NCBI GenBank assembly: GCA_018711755.1
Contig: DVHY01000216.1
Span: 1 to 12,958, forward strand
Length of the DNA stretch: 12,958 bases
Direction of reading: 5' to 3'
From: Candidatus Limivicinus faecipullorum
Lineage (GTDB): Bacteria > Bacillota > Clostridia > Oscillospirales > Oscillospiraceae
The translations under genes and the position numbers were made by a program. The number at the start of each line of letters is the position of its first letter. Position 1 is the first letter of the stretch. The notes below the pieces were generated by a model. It was not told where the DNA came from, ran no database searches, and saw nothing but the letters and a program-made list of their open reading frames with translations. Below are positions 6,511 to 12,958 of the stretch, piece by piece.

Positions 6511-6549
6511 CCGCTGCCCGGATAGTAATTTTATTCGGGCGGCGGTTTT
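6511..6549 (+). terminator. Probable terminator of the 108-aa gene
   Basis: A 14-bp stem containing two G-U pairs (6511-6524 with 6532-6545, GC-rich at the base), loop GTAATTT, followed by only four T (6546-6549). The stem is strong but the U-run is short. It lies 17 nt after the stop codon. Confidence 0.7.
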
Positions 6550-6557
6550 GAAGATAT

Positions 6558-6634
6558 GTTAAGAATGTGAAAAGAGATTTTCATCGCTATTGAGTTTGAC
6601 GCTGTTTTATGGTATTTTAAGAAAAGTTAAGAAT
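6558..6634 (+). promoter_or_regulatory. cdsA promoter with TTAAGAA direct repeats
   Basis: TTGAGT (6590-6595), 17 nt, TATTTT (6613-6618) preceded by TGG (6610-6612). Three copies of TTAAGAA surround it: 6559-6565, 6617-6623 and 6627-6633. The last two are exactly 10 bp apart and overlap the -10 and start of transcription. A 6-bp inverted repeat, TGAAAA (6568-6573) and TTTTCA (6578-6583), lies just upstream of the -35. This arrangement suggests an operator, possibly for a response regulator that binds direct repeats; that is inference. The promoter itself is the firmer part. Confidence 0.5.
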
Positions 6635-6663
6635 TTTCTTCCAGAGAGAAAGAAGGATAGGCA

Positions 6664-7458
6664 TTGAAGAAAAGAGTTATTTCCGCTGTGGTCATGCTGG
6701 TCATCGCTTTCACCTGCGTGCTGCTGTCTCCCGTAAGCCGCATCATTTTCTTTGCCGTCGCCGGCGGTCTGTGCGCCTATGAGTACAGCAAAAATGTGGA
6801 AAAACTGGACGCCGCCTGCACTCTCTGGGTCATGTTCACCTACTTCATACTGCACACCCTGTGCATCTTCTTCAAAGCGGACATCCTGGTCTACGTGGGA
6901 GCTTTTATCTTCTGCCTGTATCTGGCCCTGTTCTCCGGGGTCATCCACAAAAAGGTTGGGGGCAAAGGTGCGCTTTTCACCCTGGCCGGACTCTGCTACC
7001 CCTGTCTGCTCTTTGCAGCCATAATGAGCATCAGCGTCAGCGATATCTGGCTCCAGACCCTGGTGCTGGCCTGCGCCGCCACCTGGATATGCGACAGCTT
7101 TGCCCTCTTCGGCGGCATGCTCTTCGGCAAGCACAAGGTGGCCCCTGCGGTCAGCCCCAACAAGACCGTCGAGGGCTGTGTATGCGGCGCCCTCTTCTCC
7201 ATGGCCGCCGGAGTCCTGGTGTACTTCATCTTCCGTTCCTCCTATCCAATGCCCCTGTGGCTTTGCGTGGTGACCTCCCTGGCCGCCTCCACCATGGGCC
7301 AGATAGGGGATCTGGCCGAATCACTTATGAAGCGGATGATAGGCATCAAAGATTTCTCCAACCTTATCCCCGGCCACGGCGGTATGTTTGACAGGGCGGA
7401 CAGCCTGCTCTTTTCCATCCCCTCTACCTATTTTATCCTTCATATCGCCGGCATCTAA
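6664..7458 (+). CDS. cdsA: Phosphatidate cytidylyltransferase
   Basis: CdsA is an integral membrane enzyme that makes CDP-diacylglycerol from CTP and phosphatidic acid, the branch point for phosphatidylglycerol and cardiolipin. The 264-aa protein has about seven to eight hydrophobic segments and two family regions: CDSFALFGGMLFGKHKVAP followed by SPNKTVEG (about 143-171), and the CTP_transf_1 signature from ESLMKRMIGIKD to LIPGHGGMFDRADS (219-248), with the metal-binding acidic residues and K/R. The start is TTG 6664 with AGAAGGA (6651-6657) 6 nt upstream; no nearby ATG gives a better N-terminus. cdsA usually follows uppS and precedes dxr and rseP; here it is followed 29 nt later by a lipid kinase gene instead. 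The length is normal for Firmicutes. Confidence 0.96.
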   Translation: MKKRVISAVVMLVIAFTCVLLSPVSRIIFFAVAGGLCAYEYSKNVEKLDAACTLWVMFTYFILHTLCIFFKADILVYVGAFIFCLYLALFSGVIHKKVGGKGALFTLAGLCYPCLLFAAIMSISVSDIWLQTLVLACAATWICDSFALFGGMLFGKHKVAPAVSPNKTVEGCVCGALFSMAAGVLVYFIFRSSYPMPLWLCVVTSLAASTMGQIGDLAESLMKRMIGIKDFSNLIPGHGGMFDRADSLLFSIPSTYFILHIAGI

Positions 7459-7487
7459 TCACAATCATCAGTATAAGGTGAGTTTTT

Positions 7488-8399
7488 ATGTCCAATTCCG
7501 TGCCCCTATCCCCTTTTGACAAAAAAGTCCTGCTTATAATCAACCCTGTGTCCGGTAAAAAGCAGGTGCTCAAACATATCCCAAACATTATCCGCCGTCT
7601 GATGGACGGCGGATATCTGGTGACCACTTGCGTCACTTCCCGCCGGGGCGAGGCTATCGAGCTGTCTGCCGCTTTGAGCCGGGACTACGACCTGGTCTGC
7701 TGTACCGGGGGCGACGGCACCCTTAATGAAACTCTGATTGGTATAGCCAGGGAGAATATCCATGTGCCCATCGGCTACATTCCATGCGGCAGCACCAACG
7801 ACTTTGCCGTTTTCCACGGGCTGGCCACCGATATCACCAAGGCAGTCGACAATGTGGCCAAAGGTAACCGAAGACGCTTTGATATAGGCTGCTTTGACAA
7901 GTCATACTTCAGCTATGTGGCCGCTTTTGGTGCCTTCTCCTGGCTGTCTTACACCACCGACCAGAATCTTAAAAATGTCCTGGGACACACCGCCTACATC
8001 TTGGACGGCATTAAGGACGCCTACAAGATACGCCCTGTCCATCTCAGCATCAACGCCAGCGGCAAGGTCTACGAGGATGACTATATCTTCGGCGCAGTGT
8101 GCAACTCCACCACCATTGCCGGCACCATTGAGCTGCCCAGAAAGGTCGTGGACCCCTGCGACGGTATCTTTGAAGTCATGCTCATCAAAATGCCCAGGTC
8201 CATCAGCGACCTGGATATGGCCATCCGGGGCCTTAAAAACCAGGATTACAGCTGCCCCGTCATAGAGTTCTTCCAGGCCAGCAAGCTCAGCATAAACAAC
8301 GAGCCTGGGCTGGAGTGGTCCCTGGACGGGGAATGTCTCATCCCCCAGGATAATTTTGAGTTTAGCGTCATGCCCAAGTTCCTGGAACTCCAGGGCTGA
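7488..8399 (+). CDS. Diacylglycerol kinase-like lipid kinase (YegS/DgkB family)
   Basis: A 303-aa soluble or peripherally membrane-bound lipid kinase of the DAGK catalytic superfamily, probably phosphorylating diacylglycerol to phosphatidic acid with ATP. It shows LLIINPVSGKK (about 15-25), the nucleotide-binding CCTGGDGTLNETL (71-83), IPCGSTNDFA (98-107), and near the C-terminus SLDGE (278-282), the usual DGE metal/catalytic motif. The start is ATG 7488 with AAGGTG (7475-7480) 7 nt upstream. It is 29 nt from cdsA, within the same operon, and followed by a terminator. Since CdsA consumes phosphatidic acid, a kinase that regenerates it from diacylglycerol (a by-product of lipoteichoic-type polymer synthesis) fits. 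A sphingoid-type or multidrug-associated BmrU-like role cannot be excluded. Confidence 0.9.
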   Translation: MSNSVPLSPFDKKVLLIINPVSGKKQVLKHIPNIIRRLMDGGYLVTTCVTSRRGEAIELSAALSRDYDLVCCTGGDGTLNETLIGIARENIHVPIGYIPCGSTNDFAVFHGLATDITKAVDNVAKGNRRRFDIGCFDKSYFSYVAAFGAFSWLSYTTDQNLKNVLGHTAYILDGIKDAYKIRPVHLSINASGKVYEDDYIFGAVCNSTTIAGTIELPRKVVDPCDGIFEVMLIKMPRSISDLDMAIRGLKNQDYSCPVIEFFQASKLSINNEPGLEWSLDGECLIPQDNFEFSVMPKFLELQG

Positions 8400-8434
8400 C
8401 AGGCCCGCCCGGCTATGGGCTTAAAGAAAGCTGC

Positions 8435-8462
8435 GCTCCCCCTGCTCCAGGGGGAGCTTTTT
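8435..8462 (+). terminator. Terminator of the cdsA-lipid kinase operon
   Basis: A perfect 10-bp stem (GCTCCCCCTG, 8435-8444, with CAGGGGGAGC, 8448-8457), loop CTC, then five T (8458-8462). It lies 35 nt past the lipid kinase stop. Confidence 0.9.
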
Positions 8463-8486
8463 GTGACCGGGGCGGCTCTTTTCTGA

Positions 8487-8515
8487 TTTACAAAATCCTC
8501 CATTGATGCTATAAT
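8487..8515 (+). promoter_or_regulatory. Promoter of the MFS transporter gene
   Basis: TTTACA (8487-8492), 17 nt, consensus TATAAT (8510-8515) preceded by TGC (8507-8509). This is the best -10 in the window and immediately follows a terminator. The start of transcription should be near 8522, giving a short 20-nt leader. Confidence 0.82.
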
Positions 8516-8542
8516 TCCCTTGCTGGAAAGGGTTATTTCGAC

Positions 8543-9742
8543 ATGAATAATAAAGTCTGCAGAACCAATATCGCCTACTATATAATTCAGGGCTTCTACT
8601 GGATGAGCATATGCGTGTCCAACAACTATGCCGCCTTCTATCTGCAGAGCAGGGGCTACTCCAATTCCCAGCTGGGAGTGATACTGGCTCTCGGCAATAT
8701 TGCCGGATTCATCCTCTCTCCTATTCTGGCCTCGGTGGTGGACCGCTCAAAGCGGATAAGCATTTACCACTGTCTCTGGGCCCTGCTGGCCGTCCAGGGG
8801 CTGCTGCTGGTGCTGTTCACCCTGCTCCCCGGTAAGTCTCTGCTGGTGGCCCTGTTCTACTGCGTCTACATATCCGTAGTAGTCGCGGTCAACCCCCTGA
8901 ACACGGAGCTCTGTTTTGAGCTGTCCCTCTGGAGCCGTCCGGTGAGCTACAGTCCGGCCAGAGGTATCGGCTCCATGTGCTACGCCCTTATGGCTTTGAT
9001 ACTGGGTCAGCTCACCTTGCGTCTCGGGGCCGGCATGCTGCCCTTTGCCGGGCTCTTCTGTCTCCTGGGTCAGAGCCTGCCTCTGGCTTACATCTGCCGC
9101 ACAAGGCGCAGGGCCGCCGCTCTGCTGCCGGACGGCAAGTCGGCCAAGTCCGGCCAGGCTCAGGGTCTGGGGCTCCTTGACTTCATCCGCAGCAACCGGC
9201 GCTTCTGCCTGCTTATGCTGGGCATAGCCCTGATATTCTTCTCCTACAATATCCCCGACTATTTCATGATAAATATAGCCCGTTCCGTGGGAGGCGACGA
9301 GGGGGATCTGGGCGGGATAAGTGCTTTCAAGGCCATGATGGAGATACCCGTCATGCTCCTGTACACCAAGCTCACAAGCCGTTTCCGCTGCTCCAGCGTG
9401 ATGCGTTTTGCGGCCTTCGCCTTCACCGCCAAGGCTGTCGCCCTGGCGGCGGCCGGGAGCATTTACGGCCTGTACGCCGCCAACCTGTTCCAGGCCCTGT
9501 CCTTTGCTCTGATGATACCTTCAATGGTGCAGTATGTTAACCTGGTGGTAGACCACAAGGACTCCGCCAAGGGCCAGGCCCTGGCCAACGGAATGATGAC
9601 CCTGGGGGCCGTATTCGCAAACTTTATCGGCGGCTCACTTCTGGATATACTCTCGGTGAAGAGCACCCTGCTCATCGCTGCGGCTGTGGCCTTCCTGGGC
9701 GCCCTGGCCTGCATGTTCGCCGTGGAGCGGAAGAAAGCATGA
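8543..9742 (+). CDS. MFS transporter
   Basis: A 399-aa major facilitator superfamily protein with about 12 membrane segments in two halves joined by a hydrophilic loop (about residues 188-213). The loop between segments 2 and 3 carries SVVDRSKR (64-71), a degenerate motif A. The N-terminus (YYIIQGFYWMSICVSNNYAAFYL) and the 12-segment layout resemble the sugar/nucleoside-proton symporter-like MFS branch. Substrate and direction (uptake or efflux) cannot be told. The ATG at 8543 follows AAAGGG (8527-8532) at 10 nt. The gene is monocistronic with its own strong promoter and a shared bidirectional terminator, and no linked regulator or catabolic gene hints at the substrate. Confidence 0.88.
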   Translation: MNNKVCRTNIAYYIIQGFYWMSICVSNNYAAFYLQSRGYSNSQLGVILALGNIAGFILSPILASVVDRSKRISIYHCLWALLAVQGLLLVLFTLLPGKSLLVALFYCVYISVVVAVNPLNTELCFELSLWSRPVSYSPARGIGSMCYALMALILGQLTLRLGAGMLPFAGLFCLLGQSLPLAYICRTRRRAAALLPDGKSAKSGQAQGLGLLDFIRSNRRFCLLMLGIALIFFSYNIPDYFMINIARSVGGDEGDLGGISAFKAMMEIPVMLLYTKLTSRFRCSSVMRFAAFAFTAKAVALAAAGSIYGLYAANLFQALSFALMIPSMVQYVNLVVDHKDSAKGQALANGMMTLGAVFANFIGGSLLDILSVKSTLLIAAAVAFLGALACMFAVERKKA

Positions 9743-9767
9743 GTTTATAAATAATATCATAAGCAGG

Positions 9768-9798
9768 AAAAAGGCTGCGGCGATGCCGCAGCCTTTTT
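9768..9798. terminator. Bidirectional terminator between convergent genes
   Basis: A perfect 14-bp stem, AAAAAGGCTGCGGC (9768-9781) with GCCGCAGCCTTTTT (9785-9798), loop GAT. It has T-runs on both strands, so it can end both the MFS transcript (+) and the glycosyltransferase operon (-). The convergent stop codons are 77 nt apart. Confidence 0.93.
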
Positions 9799-9819
9799 AT
9801 TATGTATGGAATTTTCAGC

Positions 9820-10905
9820 CTATTTCTTTTCCGCAAATACCCATTCCCGCTGGATAGTATAGCTGATGAAGAACAGCAGGGTATCCACCGCCAGCTTTAT
9901 CAGCGTGGCTATGAAGGGCGCCGTATTCCCCAAAAGTCCGTTTATCAGCGTGACCAGCCCGGCGGACACCAACATCTGAGGGATGCACAGGCAATAGTAC
10001 CTGAGGAGAGAGCGGCTGTAGCTGCCGCCGTTATGAAAGACAACGCTGTTGTTGGCGTTGAAATTCATGAAGGATGAGCAGGCCCTGGCAGCGGCAGTGG
10101 CTACAAGCTCGGCGTAGCTACCAAGGCCTGGTGCGAAAAAACGCATCACTACATAGAACAGGCCCATATCCACCAGCAGGGAGCTGACGGAGCTCAGGAG
10201 GAACTTGAACATTATCTTGAATATGCGCCAGGAGTCCTTCAGGGCGTTATAGTGGGAGCCGTAGTCCTCCGGGTCGTACACCGTCTCAATGGGCTGCTCG
10301 GCAAAGCCTATGCCCATGCGCTTCATCTGAAGGAGCATGTTGGTCTCATACTCGAAACGCTCCCCCTCTATTTTGCAGAAGCGTTCCAGGTACTGTCTGG
10401 GTATTGCCCTGAGCCCTGTCTGTGTGTCGGAGAGCTTTATGCCGTAGCAGATGCGGAAAAGACTGGAGGTGGTCTTGTTTCCCGCCACGCTGCGGGGCGG
10501 GATGCCCGGCTTGTTGAAGTCCCGGCAGCCCAGCACCACTTTGTCCCCCAGCTCCAGCATCTTTTCGCCGCAGGCTATGATGTCCGGCAGCAGATGCTGC
10601 CCGTCCCCGTCTATGGTGATGACGCCCTTTATATCCGGCAGCTCTTTCAGGACATAGGCAAAGGCGTCCTTCAGGGCCGCCCCTTTGCCCAGATTGACCT
10701 CATGGACCAGAATATGGCACTGGGGGTGTTCAGCCGCCTGACGAAAGAATCGCTTATGCTCTTCATTGCTGCCGTCGTCTACTATCACTATATGGCGGAA
10801 TTCCGCTCCCAGCAATCCGTCCACAACGCCGGCAAATTTTTTATCCGGGTCCAGAGAGGGCAGGACTATAGCCAGTTCCCTCTGGCAAAGCTTATCTTCA
10901 TTCAT
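9820..10905 (-). CDS. GT2 glycosyltransferase fused to a GtrA membrane domain
   Basis: A 361-aa two-domain protein. Residues 10-225 form a family 2 GT-A glycosyltransferase of the polyprenyl-phosphate mannose/glucose synthase type: VDDGSN (42-47), ITIDGDGQH (96-104) with the metal-binding Asp, and SDTQTGLRAIPR (159-170). Residues about 231-354 form a four-helix GtrA domain ending with the usual REWVF. GtrA proteins are thought to flip or help transfer polyprenyl-phosphate-linked sugars, so the fusion would make and deliver a lipid-linked hexose for modifying a surface polymer. It is the last gene of the minus-strand operon, 33 nt after the bitopic protein. The ATG at 10905 has only a weak Shine-Dalgarno (a distant GGAG), so coupling to the upstream gene is likely. 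Sugar and acceptor are unknown. Confidence 0.92.
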   Translation of the reverse strand: MNEDKLCQRELAIVLPSLDPDKKFAGVVDGLLGAEFRHIVIVDDGSNEEHKRFFRQAAEHPQCHILVHEVNLGKGAALKDAFAYVLKELPDIKGVITIDGDGQHLLPDIIACGEKMLELGDKVVLGCRDFNKPGIPPRSVAGNKTTSSLFRICYGIKLSDTQTGLRAIPRQYLERFCKIEGERFEYETNMLLQMKRMGIGFAEQPIETVYDPEDYGSHYNALKDSWRIFKIMFKFLLSSVSSLLVDMGLFYVVMRFFAPGLGSYAELVATAAARACSSFMNFNANNSVVFHNGGSYSRSLLRYYCLCIPQMLVSAGLVTLINGLLGNTAPFIATLIKLAVDTLLFFISYTIQREWVFAEKK

Positions 10906-10938
10906 AAAGCCAAATCCAGGCTCCTTCTATTTTTCTTC

Positions 10939-12063
10939 TCAGGCGTATTTGTCCAGAGAGATGGCCCTTATCTCGTCGGCGGTCTCTTTGACGATTATCT
11001 TCATGCTCTGGTCATTGACCACTTCGCCGGTATCGCTCTTGCCGGGGTACACGGCGGTGGTGCTGGCACTGACATCAACCAGATAGTAGCCGTCACCCAG
11101 GAACACCGCTCCGTTAAGCGTGGTGGAATCCACCCGCACGGAGGTGGTATGGGACCAGCTCAGGCCGTCCATATTGACTTTGCAGCGCTCATCCAGCTCG
11201 CTGCCCAGCTCCATGTACTGGGCCAGCTGCTCATAGGAGTACATGGGGTCGCCCACGCCGGCTATGAAGCGGAAGTAGCGGTCCAGGAAGCTGGCCATGA
11301 AATCGCTGAGCTTATCCAGCTCCTCCTGGGAACAATCCTTGATAAACTGGGAGTCGTCCTTGGTCTCGTCGATGACGAACACATCCCCGTTGTCGTCCAG
11401 GATCTTTGTATCAACGGTGCCGATGACGTTGTCGAACTCATAGGTCACCTTTGTGGGCAGGCCCTCAAACTGGTCGTAATACTCCTCCAGGACGTCGTAC
11501 TCGATGCCCTCCTCAACGATATATTCAGGTCCCAGCTTCACATCGTTGAGATATACCTCGTAGGACTGGGGCACCGTCACGGTGACGGAAGTGTAGAGGG
11601 CGTTGAAGTCGAACTCCTCGCTGAGCACCTTCCAGGGCAGCATGCCGAAGCGCACCTGGTCGGCATAGCTCTCGTCCTCCACCAGGCCGATCTTGCCGAA
11701 GACATTGCCGTTGCAGATAAGCTCGTAGTTGACCACGGTGCCGCCCTCGCTGCTGGAGCTGCGCCTGTAGCTTATGCCGCTGCTGAGCATCTCCTTCACA
11801 TACTCGGCGCACTCCTCGTCGGTCTGCACCTCATGGGGCATATTGGCTATGGTCTCGGCTATGCTGTCGTCCCAGAGGTTTTCGCTCAGGTGGTTCACAT
11901 ACTCCTCCACCACGTTCTGTACTCTGGCGTTTTCATACTCTTCGGCATACTGCCACACGATATTCAAGCCAAAGCAGGAGGCGGCGACAAGCAGCACCAC
12001 ATATATTCCCAGGCAGATGAAATAAGTCTTTCTGCCGCTGTTTCTTTTCTTCTTTTTGGCCAT
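10939..12063 (-). CDS. Single-pass extracytoplasmic protein of unknown function
   Basis: A 374-aa protein I do not recognise. A lysine/arginine-rich N-terminus (MAKKKKRNSGRK) is followed by one hydrophobic helix (about 14-38), then some 335 residues that should lie outside the membrane. The outer part is acidic, rich in Tyr, Asp and Glu, with a likely helical segment (about 39-65), a beta-rich middle (VTVTVPQSYEVYLNDVKLG), and a C-terminal region starting near DKLSDFMASFLDRYF that alternates helix and strands in a way reminiscent of NTF2-like domains; that resemblance is a guess. No catalytic motif is visible. The start ATG 12063 has GGGGGAT 6 nt upstream and is 15 nt after the stop of the glycosidase gene. 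Being between a phosphodiester glycosidase and a GT2-GtrA gene suggests a role in the same envelope process. Confidence 0.85.
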   Translation of the reverse strand: MAKKKKRNSGRKTYFICLGIYVVLLVAASCFGLNIVWQYAEEYENARVQNVVEEYVNHLSENLWDDSIAETIANMPHEVQTDEECAEYVKEMLSSGISYRRSSSSEGGTVVNYELICNGNVFGKIGLVEDESYADQVRFGMLPWKVLSEEFDFNALYTSVTVTVPQSYEVYLNDVKLGPEYIVEEGIEYDVLEEYYDQFEGLPTKVTYEFDNVIGTVDTKILDDNGDVFVIDETKDDSQFIKDCSQEELDKLSDFMASFLDRYFRFIAGVGDPMYSYEQLAQYMELGSELDERCKVNMDGLSWSHTTSVRVDSTTLNGAVFLGDGYYLVDVSASTTAVYPGKSDTGEVVNDQSMKIIVKETADEIRAISLDKYA

Positions 12064-12078
12064 TATACTATCCCCCGT

Positions 12079-12958
12079 TTACTTGAACATAAAAGCATTG
12101 GGCAGGGCCCGGCACTGGCCGTTGGAGGAGGATATGCTGTTTACATACTCGCCGTTATAGTACATTGCAGTGGAGGAACCGCCGTCCATGTTGCAGGCGT
12201 TCACCGCACCGTAATCCATCATTATATCCACCAGGTCGCTGTAGGTGACGCCCATACTGTGTATCTGGCGCCCGTCCATGACCAGCATGATGACCGCGCC
12301 GTCAGCCCGCTGGCCGATGGCGGTCCTGGGATTAGTGCCGCTGACCAGATATTCCTCAGGGGTGGGAACGCCGTTGGAGATGAGGATGGGGCCGAATGAG
12401 ACCACATTGACTATGTCGTTCTTCTGGCAGTCCTCATAGGTATAGTAGCCCACGTGGAGTATGCCCTTGCTGTCAAAGCCGGCAGAGCCCTCGGTCACGC
12501 CGAACTCGTCGTTATAGCAGTGTCCGTCCACTATGGTGAGGCCCTGGGGGAAACCGCCGCTGCCGCCGCCCTGGTCATCCTTGAAGCCGCCGGCATTGAT
12601 GCCGCCCAGAGCGTCGTACTTCTCCGCAAACTGCTCAAGGGTCATTCCGCTGCCGCCATATACGTCCGGCATGGCCACGAAAACCCTGGTGGGGTCCAGG
12701 ATTATAAGTATGTATCCCTCGGAGTTGCCGTGCTGTATCTCCTTAAATATGACCCCGTCGCCGTCGTCATCCACAAGACCCATCTCCTCCAGAGAGGAGG
12801 CTGCTTGTGCTGCCTCTTCCGAATCGTCCGCAGCGATGTTTATTAGGGATGTATCGGTGATAATATCCTGGTCCATTTTTGCGGAGATTCTGATTTCCTC
12901 CAGCTCGCTGTCTGTAAGGAAAATGGAGGGTACAAATTTGAAACGGCGGGTCTCATCC
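12079..12958 (-). CDS. Phosphodiester glycosidase (NAGPA domain), 5'-truncated by window
   Basis: The C-terminal part of a NAGPA-domain protein. The family hydrolyses sugar-phosphate diesters (the human member uncovers mannose 6-phosphate), and bacterial members are usually secreted or membrane-anchored and act on cell-surface or environmental glycans. From the ATG at 12876, visible motifs are GGINAGGF (91-98), SFGPILISNG (160-169), NPRTAIGQ (182-189), VMDGR (199-203) and NMDGGSSTAMYYNG (229-242), all characteristic. The reading frame stays open without a stop from 12876 to the window edge; the extra residues (DETRRFKFVPSIFLTDSELE and more) resemble the linker seen before NAGPA domains. The Met at 12876 has no Shine-Dalgarno, so the true start, and probably a membrane anchor, lie beyond 12958. 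It is first of the visible minus-strand genes; the promoter is not in view. Confidence 0.9.
   Translation of the reverse strand, partial: DETRRFKFVPSIFLTDSELEEIRISAKMDQDIITDTSLINIAADDSEEAAQAASSLEEMGLVDDDGDGVIFKEIQHGNSEGYILIILDPTRVFVAMPDVYGGSGMTLEQFAEKYDALGGINAGGFKDDQGGGSGGFPQGLTIVDGHCYNDEFGVTEGSAGFDSKGILHVGYYTYEDCQKNDIVNVVSFGPILISNGVPTPEEYLVSGTNPRTAIGQRADGAVIMLVMDGRQIHSMGVTYSDLVDIMMDYGAVNACNMDGGSSTAMYYNGEYVNSISSSNGQCRALPNAFMFK

Noticed and set aside
10252..12399. A 715-codon open frame on the + strand
   Set aside because: It lies antisense to two well-supported minus-strand genes with clear domains. Its translation is a low-complexity mix rich in H, V, G, A and L, and it has no ribosome-binding site. 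It is a shadow of GC-rich coding DNA.
1..12958. Searched by eye for CRISPR arrays, insertion sequences, tRNA or rRNA genes and defence systems
   Set aside because: No regularly spaced repeats, transposase-like proteins, terminal inverted repeats or cloverleaf/rRNA motifs were seen. All sizeable genes fit housekeeping or envelope functions.

Overview
The window is a high-GC stretch of ordinary chromosome from what looks like a Gram-positive of the class Clostridia, probably an Oscillospiraceae-type gut anaerobe. That placement is inferred from the gene content: walJ next to rlmH, a DegV protein, a DgkB-like lipid kinase, strong Shine-Dalgarno sequences, frequent TTG and GTG starts, and extended -10 sigma-A promoters. 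No phage, transposase, CRISPR array, rRNA or tRNA was seen.

Layout of the + strand (1-9800). A Nudix hydrolase is followed by a cell-envelope and ribosome operon: murA, walJ, rlmH and a polytopic O-antigen-ligase/polymerase-like membrane protein, closed by a strong terminator. Three further transcription units follow, each with its own recognisable promoter and a terminator: a DegV lipid-binding protein; a 108-residue protein of unknown function behind a long, folded leader of about 225 nt; and a cdsA plus diacylglycerol-kinase-like pair for phosphatidic acid metabolism. A separate MFS transporter unit completes this strand.

Layout of the - strand (9820-12958). A three-gene operon converges on the MFS gene and shares a bidirectional terminator with it. 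In transcription order it holds a phosphodiester glycosidase (NAGPA domain; its 5' end lies outside the window), a single-pass extracytoplasmic protein of unknown function, and a GT2 glycosyltransferase fused to a GtrA membrane domain. The most economical reading is a surface-glycan function.

The theme is envelope biogenesis: a peptidoglycan precursor enzyme (MurA), a cell-wall-associated MBL protein (WalJ), a polymer ligase-like protein, phospholipid precursor enzymes, and lipid-linked sugar transfer. The least explained items are the structured leader with its orphan 108-aa gene, the folded murA leader, direct repeats over the cdsA promoter, and the NAGPA/bitopic/GT2-GtrA operon. None of them is proven to be a new system.
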